Part shown: piece after piece, positions 29,775 through 39,514 of the stretch
Layout of the letters: the number at the start of each line of letters is the position of its first letter
Position numbering within the stretch: position 1 is the stretch's first letter
Assembly (NCBI RefSeq): GCF_900103345.1
Contig: NZ_LT629702.1
Span: forward strand, 5,316,501-5,380,500
Reading direction: 5' to 3'
Length of the DNA stretch: 64,000 bases
DNA from: Pseudomonas azotoformans
Lineage (GTDB): Bacteria > Pseudomonadota > Gammaproteobacteria > Pseudomonadales > Pseudomonadaceae
Notes under the pieces: generated by a model
The model's input: only the letters and a program-made list of their open reading frames with translations
Database searches by the model: none
What the model was told of the DNA's origin: nothing
Translations under genes and position numbers: made by a program

Positions 29775-30317
29775 ATGCAAAACCCACAGAACCTGATTTG
29801 GATCGATCTGGAAATGACCGGTCTGAACCCCGACACCGACGTCATCATCGAGATGGCGACCATCGTCACCGACAGCAACCTCAACACCCTGGCCGAAGGT
29901 CCGGTGATCGCCATCCACCACAGCGACGCGGTGCTCGCCACCATGGACGAGTGGAACACCCGCACCCACGGCAACTCCGGCCTGACCCAGCGCGTGCGTG
30001 ACAGCCGCGTCAGCATGGCGGAAGCCGAAGCCGAAACCATCGCCTTCCTGGAAAAATGGGTGCCCAGGGGCAAGTCGCCGATCTGCGGCAACAGCATCTG
30101 TCAGGATCGCCGCTTCCTCTATACGCATATGAAGGCGCTGGAAAGCTACTTCCATTACCGTAATCTCGACGTATCCACCTTGAAAGAACTGGCTGCACGC
30201 TGGGCGCCGGAAGTGAAGGACAGCTTCCATAAAGGCAGCACGCACCTGGCGCTGGATGATATCCGCGAGTCGATTGCCGAGCTGCAGCATTACCGCAAGC
30301 ATTTCATCAAGGCTTGA
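29775..30317 (+). CDS. orn: Oligoribonuclease
   Basis: Orn degrades two- to five-nucleotide RNAs, including the pGpG that arises from cyclic di-GMP, and is usually essential. The 180-residue DEDDh exonuclease has D11 and E13 in IDLEMTGL, a later aspartate in CQDRRF and the histidine/aspartate pair in [13 protein letters not shown] 29775 matches the family start [13 protein letters not shown]. It faces away from rsgA. Confidence 0.98.
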   Translation: MQNPQNLIWIDLEMTGLNPDTDVIIEMATIVTDSNLNTLAEGPVIAIHHSDAVLATMDEWNTRTHGNSGLTQRVRDSRVSMAEAEAETIAFLEKWVPRGKSPICGNSICQDRRFLYTHMKALESYFHYRNLDVSTLKELAARWAPEVKDSFHKGSTHLALDDIRESIAELQHYRKHFIKA

Positions 30318-30327
30318 ATTTCCTCAA

Positions 30328-30347
30328 TGGTGAGCCCGCTCGCCACA
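30328..30347. repeat. Collapsed relic of a REP pair
   Basis: tggtgagcccgctcgccaca joins the outer end of the left arm of the repeat at 28483 (tggtgag) directly to the outer end of its right arm (cccgctcgccaca). It still forms a 6-pair hairpin with a four-base loop. It sits 11 bases after the orn stop and 21 bases before the ATG of the next gene. Confidence 0.55.
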
Positions 30348-30367
30348 GTTTTGCAAGGATCGCCCTC

Positions 30368-30982
30368 ATGCTGCTGATGCTCTACCTCATCGCCATCACT
30401 GCCGAAGCCATGACTGGCGCGCTGTCCGCCGGGCGGCGGGGTATGGACTGGTTTGGTGTGGTGCTGATCGCCTGCGTGACGGCGCTGGGTGGCGGGTCGG
30501 TGCGCGATGTGCTGCTGGGGCATTACCCGCTGACCTGGGTCAAGCACCCGGAATACCTGGTGCTGACCTCCGTCGCCGCGCTGGTAACGATCTTTATCGC
30601 GCCGCTGATGCGCCGCCTGCGTTCGTTGTTCCTGGCATTGGACGCCCTGGGCCTGGTGGCCTTCACCCTGATCGGTTGCATGACCGCCCTGGAAATGGGC
30701 CACGGCATGTTGGTGGCATCGGTCAGCGGCGTGATCACCGGCGTTTTCGGTGGCATCCTGCGGGATATCTTCTGCAACGACATCCCGCTGATCTTCCGTC
30801 GTGAGCTATACGCCAGCGTGTCATTCCTCGCCGCTTGGTTCTACATGCTGTGCCTTTATCTGGAACTGCCCAGTGAGCAATCGATCCTGCTGACGCTGTT
30901 CAGCGGCTTTCTACTGCGCTTGCTGGCGATCCGTTTCCACTGGGAAATGCCCAAGTTCGTCTACAACGACGACGTGCACTAG
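30368..30982 (+). CDS. Trimeric intracellular cation (TRIC)-type channel, YicG/UPF0126 family
   Basis: A 204-residue inner-membrane protein with about seven helices in two inverted repeats, the prokaryotic TRIC arrangement. The glycine motifs GGGSVRDVLLG and GVFGGILRDIF mark equivalent positions in the repeats. Family members conduct potassium or other small cations; the physiological role in Pseudomonas is not known. ATG 30368 follows aaggatcgccctc; the frame upstream runs through the REP relic. It converges with queG with a 4-base overlap. Confidence 0.88.
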   Translation: MLLMLYLIAITAEAMTGALSAGRRGMDWFGVVLIACVTALGGGSVRDVLLGHYPLTWVKHPEYLVLTSVAALVTIFIAPLMRRLRSLFLALDALGLVAFTLIGCMTALEMGHGMLVASVSGVITGVFGGILRDIFCNDIPLIFRRELYASVSFLAAWFYMLCLYLELPSEQSILLTLFSGFLLRLLAIRFHWEMPKFVYNDDVH

Positions 30983-32043
30983 CGGTTGGCGTGCTGGTTC
31001 AGCGCCCATTCCACATGTTCGCGCACCAGCTCCGAGGGATACTCCCGCCGCGCCTTCAAGGCTTCCAGCACCGGAATACTCGATGGTGCGTTGCCCAGGC
31101 CCACCGCCAGGTTGCGCAACCAGCGCTCATAGCCGGCGCGGCGCAGGGGTGAACCTTCGGTGCTGCTGAGGAATTTATCCTCGTCCCACATGAACAACTC
31201 GGCCAGTTCGGCGTTATCCAGGTTGTGGCGTGGCTTGAAATCGCTCTCTGTGGTGGCGCGGGCGAAACGATTCCATGGGCAAACGATCTGACAGTCATCG
31301 CAACCGAACACACGGTTGCCGATCAACGGGCGCAGGTCTTCGGGGATCGCGTTCTTGAGCTCGATGGTCAGGTAGGAAATGCAGCGCCGGGCGTCCAGCA
31401 CGTAGGGGCCGACAAAGGCATTGGTGGGGCAGATGTCCAGGCAGGCGGTGCAGCGCCCGCAATGTTCGGTGCTATGAGGTTCGTCCACCGGCAGTGGCAG
31501 GTCTACAAACAACTCGCTCAAGAAGAAATAACTGCCGGCCTTGCGATTGAGCACCAGGGTGTTTTTGCCTATCCAGCCCAGCCCGGCTTTTTCGGCGATG
31601 GCTTTTTCCAGCACGGGTGCGCTGTCGACAAAGGCACGGAAGCCGAAGGGGCCGATCTGCGCTTGGATGCGGTCGGCCAGTTGCTGCACGCGCTTGCGGA
31701 TCAGCTTGTGGTAGTCGCGGCCCAGGGCGTAACGCGAGATATAGGCTTTTTCCGGTTTGGCCAGCAGTTGCGCCATTTGTGTGTCGCCGGGCAGGTAGTC
31801 CATGCGCAGCGAAACCACGCGCAAGGTGCCGGGCACCAGCTCTTCCGGATGGGAGCGTTTGCTGCCATGGGCGCCCATGTAGTCCATCTCGCCGTGGTAA
31901 CCCGCGTCGAGCCAGCGTTGCAGGTGCTGTTCATGCTCGGCCAGGTCCAGGCCGCTGATGCCGACTTGCTGAAAGCCCAGCTCGCGGCCCCAGTCTTTGA
32001 TCGATTGGGCGAGGGCAGGCAGATCGGTGGTGATGGCAGGCAT
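30979..32043 (-). CDS. queG: Epoxyqueuosine reductase
   Basis: QueG reduces epoxyqueuosine to queuosine in the wobble position of GUN-anticodon tRNAs, using cobalamin and two 4Fe-4S clusters. The ferredoxin motifs are complete: CGRCTACLDICPT and CDDCQIVCPWNR. The N-terminal cobalamin-binding half includes RYALGRDYHKLIR and EKAGLGWIGKNT; a HEAT-like repeat tail follows. The 354-residue start at ATG 32043 fits the family; the open frame continues upstream into nnrD DNA and is not used. It is divergent from nnrD across 63 bases. Confidence 0.96.
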   Translation of the reverse strand: MPAITTDLPALAQSIKDWGRELGFQQVGISGLDLAEHEQHLQRWLDAGYHGEMDYMGAHGSKRSHPEELVPGTLRVVSLRMDYLPGDTQMAQLLAKPEKAYISRYALGRDYHKLIRKRVQQLADRIQAQIGPFGFRAFVDSAPVLEKAIAEKAGLGWIGKNTLVLNRKAGSYFFLSELFVDLPLPVDEPHSTEHCGRCTACLDICPTNAFVGPYVLDARRCISYLTIELKNAIPEDLRPLIGNRVFGCDDCQIVCPWNRFARATTESDFKPRHNLDNAELAELFMWDEDKFLSSTEGSPLRRAGYERWLRNLAVGLGNAPSSIPVLEALKARREYPSELVREHVEWALNQHANR

Positions 32044-32106
32044 GAGACAAGGGAAACCGCAGGTTAGATAGGTATAATTCTGCCAGACATCGGAGCTTGA
32101 AGACGC

Positions 32107-32967
32107 ATGCCGCAGACAAAACACGTAATAACCGACGTACAGCCGCTGTTGCACGGCCATTTGCCGCAACTCGCTGCACGTTCCCCAGACGCCCATAAAG
32201 GTCAGTTCGGCCACCTGTTGGTCATCGGTGGTGACCGCGGCTTTGGCGGCGCTGCGCTGCTGAGTGCCGAAAGCGCCCTGCGCAGCGGCGCGGGCATGGT
32301 GTCCCTGGCGACGCGCCTGGAACATGTGCCCGCCGCCCTCGCGCGCCTGCCGGAAGTCATGACCGTTGGGGTGAGTTCGGCCAATCAATTGATGGGCCTG
32401 CTGGAAAAGATCTCAGTCATCGTAATCGGACCGGGCCTGGGCGATGCTGCATGGGGTAAAAGCCTGTTGTCCGTCGCCGCCAACGCCAGCCAGCCGCAGG
32501 TGTGGGACGCCGACGCCTTGAATCAGCTCGCCACCGGCAATCTCAGGCTGCCGGCCGATTGCGTGATCACCCCGCATCCTGGGGAGGCTGCGCGCTTGTT
32601 GGGCGTGTCGACAGCCGAGGTTCAGGCCGATCGTCTTAAGGTGGCGCGCGCGTTGAGCCAGAAATTCAATGCAGTGGCTATCCTCAAGGGGGCTGGCAGT
32701 TTGATTGCCAGCCCGGATGGACGTGTTTCGCGCTGTGATCAAGGCCACCCGGCGATGGCAGGGGCTGGGCTGGGCGATGTGCTGGCCGGCCTGGTGGGTG
32801 CACTGCTGGCCCAGGGCATGCCCGCCTATGAGGCAAGCTGCCTGGCCGTGTGGTTGCACGCAACGGCGGGAGATCGCCAGGGGACGTTCGGTCGCGGGTT
32901 GGCCGCCAGTGACCTGATCCCTGCCATTCGTCAATTGCTGGAGGAACAGTCACCGTGTCTGAAGTAA
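32107..32967 (+). CDS. nnrD: NAD(P)H-hydrate dehydratase, single-domain form
   Basis: NnrD uses ADP or ATP to dehydrate damaged NAD(P)HX back to NAD(P)H. The 286-residue protein is only the ribokinase-like dehydratase domain: HLLVIGGDRGFGGAALL, VIGPGLGD, ITPHPGEAARLL and the phosphate-binding AMAGAGLGDVLAGL. Most proteobacterial versions are about 500 residues with an N-terminal epimerase (NnrE) half; that half is absent here and not found elsewhere in the window. ATG 32107 opens the series nnrD-tsaE-amiB-mutL-miaA-hfq-hflXKC. Its end overlaps tsaE by 13 bases. Confidence 0.9.
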   Translation: MPQTKHVITDVQPLLHGHLPQLAARSPDAHKGQFGHLLVIGGDRGFGGAALLSAESALRSGAGMVSLATRLEHVPAALARLPEVMTVGVSSANQLMGLLEKISVIVIGPGLGDAAWGKSLLSVAANASQPQVWDADALNQLATGNLRLPADCVITPHPGEAARLLGVSTAEVQADRLKVARALSQKFNAVAILKGAGSLIASPDGRVSRCDQGHPAMAGAGLGDVLAGLVGALLAQGMPAYEASCLAVWLHATAGDRQGTFGRGLAASDLIPAIRQLLEEQSPCLK

Positions 32968-33425
32968 TTCTTTTCCTGGCCGATGAAGAGGCCATGGTTG
33001 CCTTCGGCCAGCGCATCGCCCAGGTCACGGCGGGAGCGGGGCTGATCTTTCTGGAAGGCGACCTGGGGGCGGGCAAAACCACGCTGTCCCGGGGGATCAT
33101 TCGCGGGCTGGGCCACACGGGGGCGGTAAAAAGCCCGACGTTCACCCTGGTAGAACCCTACGAAATCGGCGACGTGCGAGCGTTCCATTTCGACCTCTAT
33201 CGCCTGGTCGATCCCGAAGAACTGGAATACATGGGTATCCGGGATTACTTCGACGAAGATGCGCTGTGCCTGATCGAGTGGCCAGATAAAGGCACAGGCT
33301 TTTTGCCAAAGCCTGACCTGACCATTACCATTACGCCGCATGAGCATGGACGTCAGTTGAAGTTGTTGCCCCAGAGCGTGCGCGGCCAGTCGTGGTGCGC
33401 GGCTTTGGCATTGGAATTCAAATAA
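32955..33425 (+). CDS. tsaE: tRNA threonylcarbamoyladenosine synthesis ATPase TsaE
   Basis: TsaE is the ATPase that resets the TsaB-TsaD complex making t6A37 in ANN-decoding tRNAs. The 156-residue protein has Walker A GDLGAGKTTLSRGI and SPTFTLVEPY plus the Walker B-type FHFDLYRL. Translation starts at GTG 32955, inside the end of nnrD, with cagtcac upstream; overlapping frames imply coupling. amiB follows 15 bases later. Confidence 0.95.
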   Translation: MSEVILFLADEEAMVAFGQRIAQVTAGAGLIFLEGDLGAGKTTLSRGIIRGLGHTGAVKSPTFTLVEPYEIGDVRAFHFDLYRLVDPEELEYMGIRDYFDEDALCLIEWPDKGTGFLPKPDLTITITPHEHGRQLKLLPQSVRGQSWCAALALEFK

Positions 33426-33440
33426 TTGGTGGGGTTAGGT

Positions 33441-34862
33441 ATGCGCTTTCGCGCGTTGGTTGCTGTCGTGGGGGTGTTGCTTGCGGCAATGACTGTCAAT
33501 GCTCTGGCTGCTTCACAGGTGAAGAGTGTTCGCCTGTGGCGAGCGCCGGATAACACGCGACTGGTGTTCGACCTGTCTGGCCCGGTCCAGCACAGCGTCT
33601 TTACCCTGACGTCGCCTGATCGCCTGGTGATCGATATCAACGGCGCGACCCTGGCCGCGCCGTTGAAAGTCTCCACCGCCAACACCCCGATTACCGCCAT
33701 GCGTTCGGCCCAACGCACGCCGACCGACCTGCGCGTGGTCATCGACCTGAAAAAGGTCGTGACCCCGAAAAGCTTCTCCCTGGCGCCCAACGCCCAGTAC
33801 GGCAACCGGCTGGTGGTCGACCTGTTCGACAACGCCGCCGATGCCGCGCCGCCGCCTGCGCCCACCCCGAGCGTGGCAACGGTGCCGGCAGTGCCGGTGA
33901 ACCCGTCGCAACCGCAGGTCAAGCTGCCACCGCCGCCACCGGCTCCGGCCGGCAAGCGCGACATCATCGTGGTCATCGACGCCGGTCACGGTGGTGAAGA
34001 CCCGGGTGCTTCCGGCTCGCGCGGCCAGCATGAGAAAGACGTGGTACTCGCCATCGCCCGCGAACTGCAGCGCCAGGTCAATGGCATGAAGGGCTACCGC
34101 GCCGAGCTGACGCGTACCGGCGACTACTTCATCCCGCTGCGCGGCCGTACCGAAATCGCCCGCAAGAAAGGCGCCGACCTGTTTGTGTCGATCCACGCCG
34201 ACGCCGCGCCTTCGGCCGCTGCCTTTGGCGCTTCGGTGTTTGCCCTGTCGGATCGCGGTGCGACCTCCGAGACCGCGCGCTGGCTGGCCGACAGCGAAAA
34301 CCGATCCGACCTGATCGGCGGCGCCGGCAACGTGTCCCTCGATGACAAGGACAAAATGCTCGCCGGCGTGCTGCTCGACCTGTCGATGACCGCTTCGCTG
34401 ACCTCCAGTTTGAACGTGGGCCAGAAGGTCTTGAGCAATATCGGTCGCGTCACGCCGTTGCACAAACAGCGCGTGGAACAAGCAGGCTTCATGGTACTGA
34501 AATCACCGGATATCCCCTCGATCCTGGTGGAAACCGGGTTTATCTCCAACTCCAACGAAGCCTCCAAACTGGCCACCGGCAGCCACCAGCAGGCGCTCGC
34601 CCGCTCTATCAGCGCCGGTATCCGCCAGTTCTTCCAGCAGAACCCGCCGCCGGGCACCTACATCGCCTGGCTGCGTGACTCGGGCAAAATCGCCCAGGGC
34701 CCGCGTGACCATCGCGTACAGCCCGGCGACACCCTGGCCATGCTGGCGGTGCGGTTCCAGGTGTCGGCCGCGACCTTGCGCAGCGCCAACAACCTGAAAA
34801 CCGATGAATTGAAAGTCGGCCAGGTGTTGACCATCCCCGGCACTGAATTGGCGGCGCAGTAA
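33441..34862 (+). CDS. amiB: N-acetylmuramoyl-L-alanine amidase
   Basis: A periplasmic amidase that splits septal peptidoglycan during daughter-cell separation. The 473-residue protein has a signal peptide (residues 1-24), an AMIN domain (about 28-125) for septal targeting, a proline-rich linker, a zinc Amidase_3 domain opened by [13 protein letters not shown] with later VSIHAD and LVETGFISN, and one C-terminal LysM domain ending [11 protein letters not shown] 33441 is chosen over an upstream TTG because it gives a proper signal peptide. Its stop overlaps the mutL ATG (TAATG). Confidence 0.97.
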   Translation: MRFRALVAVVGVLLAAMTVNALAASQVKSVRLWRAPDNTRLVFDLSGPVQHSVFTLTSPDRLVIDINGATLAAPLKVSTANTPITAMRSAQRTPTDLRVVIDLKKVVTPKSFSLAPNAQYGNRLVVDLFDNAADAAPPPAPTPSVATVPAVPVNPSQPQVKLPPPPPAPAGKRDIIVVIDAGHGGEDPGASGSRGQHEKDVVLAIARELQRQVNGMKGYRAELTRTGDYFIPLRGRTEIARKKGADLFVSIHADAAPSAAAFGASVFALSDRGATSETARWLADSENRSDLIGGAGNVSLDDKDKMLAGVLLDLSMTASLTSSLNVGQKVLSNIGRVTPLHKQRVEQAGFMVLKSPDIPSILVETGFISNSNEASKLATGSHQQALARSISAGIRQFFQQNPPPGTYIAWLRDSGKIAQGPRDHRVQPGDTLAMLAVRFQVSAATLRSANNLKTDELKVGQVLTIPGTELAAQ

Positions 34863-36778
34863 TGAGCGAATCACTCCTGAACAGCGGATCGCGCATTGAG
34901 CTGCTGAGCCCGCGCCTTGCCAACCAGATTGCCGCAGGCGAGGTGGTCGAGCGCCCGGCGTCGGTGATCAAGGAACTGCTGGAAAACAGCATCGACTCCG
35001 GCGCCAAGCGCATCGATGTCGATGTAGAGCAGGGCGGCGTCAAGCTGTTGCGCGTGCGTGACGATGGCGGCGGCATTTCCTCCGATGACTTGCCGCTGGC
35101 CCTGGCGCGTCACGCCACCAGCAAGATTCGCGACCTGGAAGACCTTGAGCGGGTGATGAGCCTGGGCTTTCGCGGTGAGGCGCTGGCCTCCATCAGTTCC
35201 GTGGCCCGCCTGACCCTGACCTCCCGCACCCGCAGCGCCGAACAAGCCTGGCAAGTGGAAACCGAAGGCCGCGACATGGCACCTCGGGTCCAGCCAGCGG
35301 CGCATCCGGTCGGCACCTCGGTGGAAGTGCGCGACCTGTTCTTCAACACCCCGGCGCGGCGCAAGTTTCTCAAGGCTGAAAAAACCGAATTCGATCACCT
35401 GCAGGAAGTCATCAAGCGCCTGGCCCTGGCTCGCTTCGATGTAGCGTTCCACCTGCGCCATAACGGCAAGACCATCCTCAGCCTGCATGAAGCCAATGAT
35501 GACGCCGCGCGTGCGCGCCGGGTGTCGGCGATTTGTGGTGCGGGCTTCCTGGAGCAGGCGCTGCCGATTGAAATCGAGCGCAATGGCTTGCGGTTGTGGG
35601 GCTGGGTCGGGTTGCCGACGTTCTCCCGTAGCCAGGCGGACTTGCAGTATTTCTTCGTGAACGGCCGCGCGGTACGCGACAAGCTGGTGGCCCACGCGGT
35701 GCGCCAGGCTTATCGCGACGTGCTGTTCAACGGGCGTCACCCGACGTTCGTGCTGTTCTTTGAGGTCGACCCCTCGGTGGTGGACGTCAACGTGCACCCC
35801 ACCAAGCACGAAGTGCGCTTTCGTGATGGTCGCATGGTGCATGACTTCCTCTATGGCACCTTGCACCGCACCCTGGGGGATGTGCGCCCGGATGATCAAT
35901 TGTCCGCGCCCATTGTGACGGCAGTGGTCCGCCCGAGTGGCCCGGAGGCCGGTGAATTCGGTCCTCAGGGTGAAATGAGCCTGGCGGCAAACCTGCTGCA
36001 ATCGCCGCAGTCGCAACTCTCGTATACCGCGCCGAATGCCGGCTCCGGCTCGGGTTATCAGTACCAATACACCCCGCGCCCGCAATCGGCGGTGCCGGTG
36101 GCCGAGGCCCAGGCCGCGTACCGCGAGTTTTTTGCACCGCTGCCGGGGGCTGAGCCGGGTGCCTCGGTCGCCTTGCCGGAGGGCGGTGGTGATATTCCGC
36201 CGCTGGGTTACGCGCTGGCGCAGCTGAAAGGCATCTATATCCTCGCGGAGAACGCCCACGGCCTGGTGCTCGTGGACATGCACGCCGCCCACGAGCGGAT
36301 CATGTACGAGCGCCTCAAGATTGCCATGGCCAGTGAAGGCCTCAGCGGCCAGCCGTTGCTGGTGCCGGAGTCCCTGGCGGTCAGCCAGCGTGAGGCCGAT
36401 TGTGCCGAAGAGCACCACGGCGTGTTCCAGAAGCTGGGCTTTGAATTGCAACGCCTGGGCCCGGAAACCCTGGCCATCCGCCAGATCCCCGCGCTGCTCA
36501 AGCAGGCCGAGGCCAACAGGTTGGTGGCAGACGTGCTGGCAGACCTGATGGAGTACGGCACCAGTGACCGCATCCAGGCGCACATCAACGAGCTGCTCGG
36601 CACCATGGCCTGTCACGGCGCCATCCGTGCCAACCGCCGCCTGGCCCTGCCGGAAATGAACGGCTTGCTGCGCGACATGGAAAACACCGAGCGCAGCGGG
36701 CAATGCAACCATGGCCGACCGACCTGGACCCAGATGGGCCTGGACGATCTGGACAAACTGTTCCTGCGCGGCCGTTGA
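34862..36778 (+). CDS. mutL: DNA mismatch repair protein MutL
   Basis: MutL couples MutS mismatch recognition to strand incision. The 638 residues include the GHKL ATPase ([37 protein letters not shown]) and a dimerising C-terminal domain. D472-E483 reads [12 protein letters not shown], matching the DQHAX2EX4E endonuclease metal site with M for Q, as expected in organisms without MutH. A low-complexity linker lies around residues 345-430. It overlaps both amiB and miaA by one base each. Confidence 0.98.
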   Translation: MSESLLNSGSRIELLSPRLANQIAAGEVVERPASVIKELLENSIDSGAKRIDVDVEQGGVKLLRVRDDGGGISSDDLPLALARHATSKIRDLEDLERVMSLGFRGEALASISSVARLTLTSRTRSAEQAWQVETEGRDMAPRVQPAAHPVGTSVEVRDLFFNTPARRKFLKAEKTEFDHLQEVIKRLALARFDVAFHLRHNGKTILSLHEANDDAARARRVSAICGAGFLEQALPIEIERNGLRLWGWVGLPTFSRSQADLQYFFVNGRAVRDKLVAHAVRQAYRDVLFNGRHPTFVLFFEVDPSVVDVNVHPTKHEVRFRDGRMVHDFLYGTLHRTLGDVRPDDQLSAPIVTAVVRPSGPEAGEFGPQGEMSLAANLLQSPQSQLSYTAPNAGSGSGYQYQYTPRPQSAVPVAEAQAAYREFFAPLPGAEPGASVALPEGGGDIPPLGYALAQLKGIYILAENAHGLVLVDMHAAHERIMYERLKIAMASEGLSGQPLLVPESLAVSQREADCAEEHHGVFQKLGFELQRLGPETLAIRQIPALLKQAEANRLVADVLADLMEYGTSDRIQAHINELLGTMACHGAIRANRRLALPEMNGLLRDMENTERSGQCNHGRPTWTQMGLDDLDKLFLRGR

Positions 36779-37749
36779 TGAGTGCCTTGCCCCCCGCGAT
36801 CTTCCTGATGGGCCCCACGGCCGCCGGCAAGACCGACCTGGCCATCGAACTGACCAAGGTGCTGCCGTGCGAGCTGATCAGTGTCGACTCTGCCCTGGTT
36901 TACCGGGACATGGACATCGGCACCGCCAAGCCTTCGAAAGAGCTGCTGGCCCAGCATCCACACCGGCTGATCGACATCATCGACCCGTCCGAGAGCTATT
37001 CGGCTGCAGATTTCCGCACCGATGCACTCGCCGCCATGGCCGACATCACCGCGCGGGGCAATATTCCGCTGTTGGTCGGCGGTACGATGCTCTACTACAA
37101 GGCGTTGCAGGAAGGTCTGGCGGACATGCCGCCGGCCGACGCCCAGGTGCGCGCCGAGCTTGAGGAAGAGGCTGCACGCCTTGGCTGGCAAGCCCTGCAC
37201 GATCAGTTGGCGGCGGTCGACCCGGTATCCGCCGCACGCATTCACCCCAATGACCCCCAGCGCCTCACCCGTGCCCTGGAAGTCTGGCGTGTGAGTGGGC
37301 ATACCATGACTGAACACCGGCTGAAACAAAGTGCGCAAAGTGCTGACGCAGGCGCTTCGGGACAGTCACAATTGCCCTATACTGTGGCGAATCTGGCCAT
37401 CGCTCCGGCAAATCGCCAGGTGCTGCATGAACGAATTGCACAAAGATTCACAATTATGTTGGAACAGGGGTTTGTGGACGAGGTCGTAGCTCTGCGTTCC
37501 AGAGGTGACCTGCATCCAGGGTTACCTTCGATACGTGCTGTAGGCTACCGCCAAGTCTGGGATCATCTGGATGGCAAGCTGACGTCAGCCGAAATGCAGG
37601 AACGCGGCATCATTGCCACGCGCCAATTGGCGAAACGCCAGTTCACCTGGTTGCGCAGCTGGAGCGATTTGCACTGGCTGGACAGCCTGGACAGCGACAA
37701 TCTGTCACGCGCCTTGAAATACTTGGGAACGGTCTCCATATTGAGCTGA
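36778..37749 (+). CDS. miaA: tRNA dimethylallyltransferase
   Basis: MiaA attaches the isopentenyl group to A37 of tRNAs reading UNN codons. The 323-residue protein has the P-loop [29 protein letters not shown] for substrate positioning and the late [11 protein letters not shown] element. ATG 36778 overlaps the mutL stop (TGATG). The frame is open further upstream, but only as overlap with mutL. In enterobacteria promoters for hfq lie inside miaA, and the same may hold here. Confidence 0.98.
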   Translation: MSALPPAIFLMGPTAAGKTDLAIELTKVLPCELISVDSALVYRDMDIGTAKPSKELLAQHPHRLIDIIDPSESYSAADFRTDALAAMADITARGNIPLLVGGTMLYYKALQEGLADMPPADAQVRAELEEEAARLGWQALHDQLAAVDPVSAARIHPNDPQRLTRALEVWRVSGHTMTEHRLKQSAQSADAGASGQSQLPYTVANLAIAPANRQVLHERIAQRFTIMLEQGFVDEVVALRSRGDLHPGLPSIRAVGYRQVWDHLDGKLTSAEMQERGIIATRQLAKRQFTWLRSWSDLHWLDSLDSDNLSRALKYLGTVSILS

Positions 37750-37843
37750 GTCCTTGCAATTGCCGTCTATCCTTGGGGGTGTGACGGCCATAAGCTATCT
37801 ATTTTCCGATTTTTTATTATTGATCCTTAAAGGAGTGCGGCAC

Positions 37844-38104
37844 ATGTCAAAAGGGCATTCGCTACAAGACCCTTACTTGAATACTTTACGTAAAGAGAAA
37901 GTGGGGGTTTCCATCTATCTGGTCAACGGTATCAAGCTGCAAGGTACGATCGAGTCGTTCGACCAGTTCGTGATCCTGCTGAAAAACACCGTCAGCCAGA
38001 TGGTCTACAAGCACGCTATCTCGACAGTCGTTCCAGTTCGTCCAATCCGTCTGCCTAGCGCAGCGGGTGATGAACAGGGTGACGTTGAGGCAGGTAACGC
38101 CTGA
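37844..38104 (+). CDS. hfq: RNA chaperone Hfq
   Basis: Hfq forms a hexameric ring that binds small RNAs and A-rich mRNA sites and, in pseudomonads, works with Crc in catabolite repression. The 86-residue protein contains the complete Sm core: Sm1 with [19 protein letters not shown] and Sm2 with YKHAIST; the C-terminal tail is short and acidic. ATG 37844 is preceded by aaaggagtg, a strong ribosome site. The 94-base gap after miaA is AT-rich and probably holds an hfq promoter. Confidence 0.99.
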   Translation: MSKGHSLQDPYLNTLRKEKVGVSIYLVNGIKLQGTIESFDQFVILLKNTVSQMVYKHAISTVVPVRPIRLPSAAGDEQGDVEAGNA

Positions 38105-38116
38105 TAGGAGTCTCCT

Positions 38117-39418
38117 TTGTTCTTTGAGCGCCACGGTGGTGGTGAGCGAGTGATCCTCGTTCACTTGGATGGACAGGACCCTGAGGCGCGCGAAGATCCG
38201 CAGGAGTTTCAGGAGTTGGCAAATTCGGCCGGCGCCGAGACCGTTGCGTTTTTTAACGTGCCGCGTCATCGGCCAACCGCCAAATTCCTGATTGGCAGCG
38301 GCAAGGTCGAGGAACTGCGCGACCTGGTCCACGCCGAAGAAGCCGATCTGGTGATCTTCAATCACATCCTCACGCCCAGTCAGGAACGTAACCTCGAACG
38401 TGTCTTCGAGTGTCGCGTGATCGACCGTACCGGTCTGATTCTCGATATTTTCGCCCAACGCGCACGTACACATGAGGGCAAGCTCCAGGTCGAACTGGCC
38501 CAGCTTGACCATATGAGCACCCGGCTGGTCCGCGGCTGGACTCACCTTGAGCGCCAGGGTGGCGGTATCGGTATGCGTGGCCCGGGTGAAACCCAGCTCG
38601 AAACCGACCGGCGCCTGCTGCGGGTTCGCCTGCGCCAGATCAAGGGCCGCCTCGAGAAAGTGCGCAGCCAGCGCGAGCAATCGCGGCGTGGCCGTTCCCG
38701 TGCGGATATCCCGACCGTGTCCCTGGTGGGTTATACCAACGCCGGCAAATCCACACTGTTCAACAACGTGACGAAATCGGACGTGTACGCGGCCGACCAA
38801 CTGTTCGCTACCCTCGACCCGACCCTGCGCCGTCTGGACCTTGACGACCTGGGACCGATTGTCCTGGCCGATACCGTGGGTTTCATTCGTCACTTGCCGC
38901 ACAAGCTGGTCGAGGCATTTCGGTCTACGCTCGAAGAGTCGAGCAATTCCGACCTGCTGTTGCACGTGATCGATGCGGCCGAACCGGATCGCATGTTGCA
39001 GATTGAACAGGTGATGCTGGTGCTGGGCGAGATTGGTGCCCAGGACTTGCCGATCCTCGAGGTCTATAACAAACTCGATTTGCTTGAAGGCGTTGAGCCA
39101 CAAATCCAGCGCGATGAGAACGGCAAGCCCCAGCGGGTCTGGCTGTCGGCGCGTGACGGCAGTGGTCTCGAGTTGCTTGAACAGGCCATTGCCGAGTTGC
39201 TCGGCAGCGATTTGTTTGTTGGCACCTTGCGCTTGCCCCAGCGTTTTGCTCGACTGCGTGCACAGTTTTTCGAGTTGGGCGCGGTACAGAAAGAGGAACA
39301 CGACGAAGAAGGTGTCAGCTTGCTGGCCGTTCGATTGCCGCGCTCGGAGCTGAATCGGCTGGTCAGCCGTGAAGGCGTGGTACCGACAGAGTTCATCGAA
39401 CAACACACTTTGCAATAA
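38117..39418 (+). CDS. hflX: Ribosome-associated GTPase HflX
   Basis: HflX splits or rescues stalled 70S ribosomes under stress. The 433-residue protein has the N-terminal HflX domain and a GTPase domain with GYTNAGKSTLFN (G1), DTVGFIRHLPH (G3) and NKLD (G4). Between them, IGMRGPGETQLETDRR is the family signature. Translation starts at TTG 38117 after taggag at 38104-38109; MFFERHGGG is the usual Pseudomonas start. It is 12 bases downstream of hfq. Confidence 0.97.
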   Translation: MFFERHGGGERVILVHLDGQDPEAREDPQEFQELANSAGAETVAFFNVPRHRPTAKFLIGSGKVEELRDLVHAEEADLVIFNHILTPSQERNLERVFECRVIDRTGLILDIFAQRARTHEGKLQVELAQLDHMSTRLVRGWTHLERQGGGIGMRGPGETQLETDRRLLRVRLRQIKGRLEKVRSQREQSRRGRSRADIPTVSLVGYTNAGKSTLFNNVTKSDVYAADQLFATLDPTLRRLDLDDLGPIVLADTVGFIRHLPHKLVEAFRSTLEESSNSDLLLHVIDAAEPDRMLQIEQVMLVLGEIGAQDLPILEVYNKLDLLEGVEPQIQRDENGKPQRVWLSARDGSGLELLEQAIAELLGSDLFVGTLRLPQRFARLRAQFFELGAVQKEEHDEEGVSLLAVRLPRSELNRLVSREGVVPTEFIEQHTLQ

Positions 39419-39514
39419 AAGCCTCCTAAAGCGGTTGTGCCGCAGTGGCAGGCATTCTGTAGCATTGGTCGGCGCGCCGTGGGTGCGTCTTTGCTTTATC
39501 AGATGGAGAGCGCT

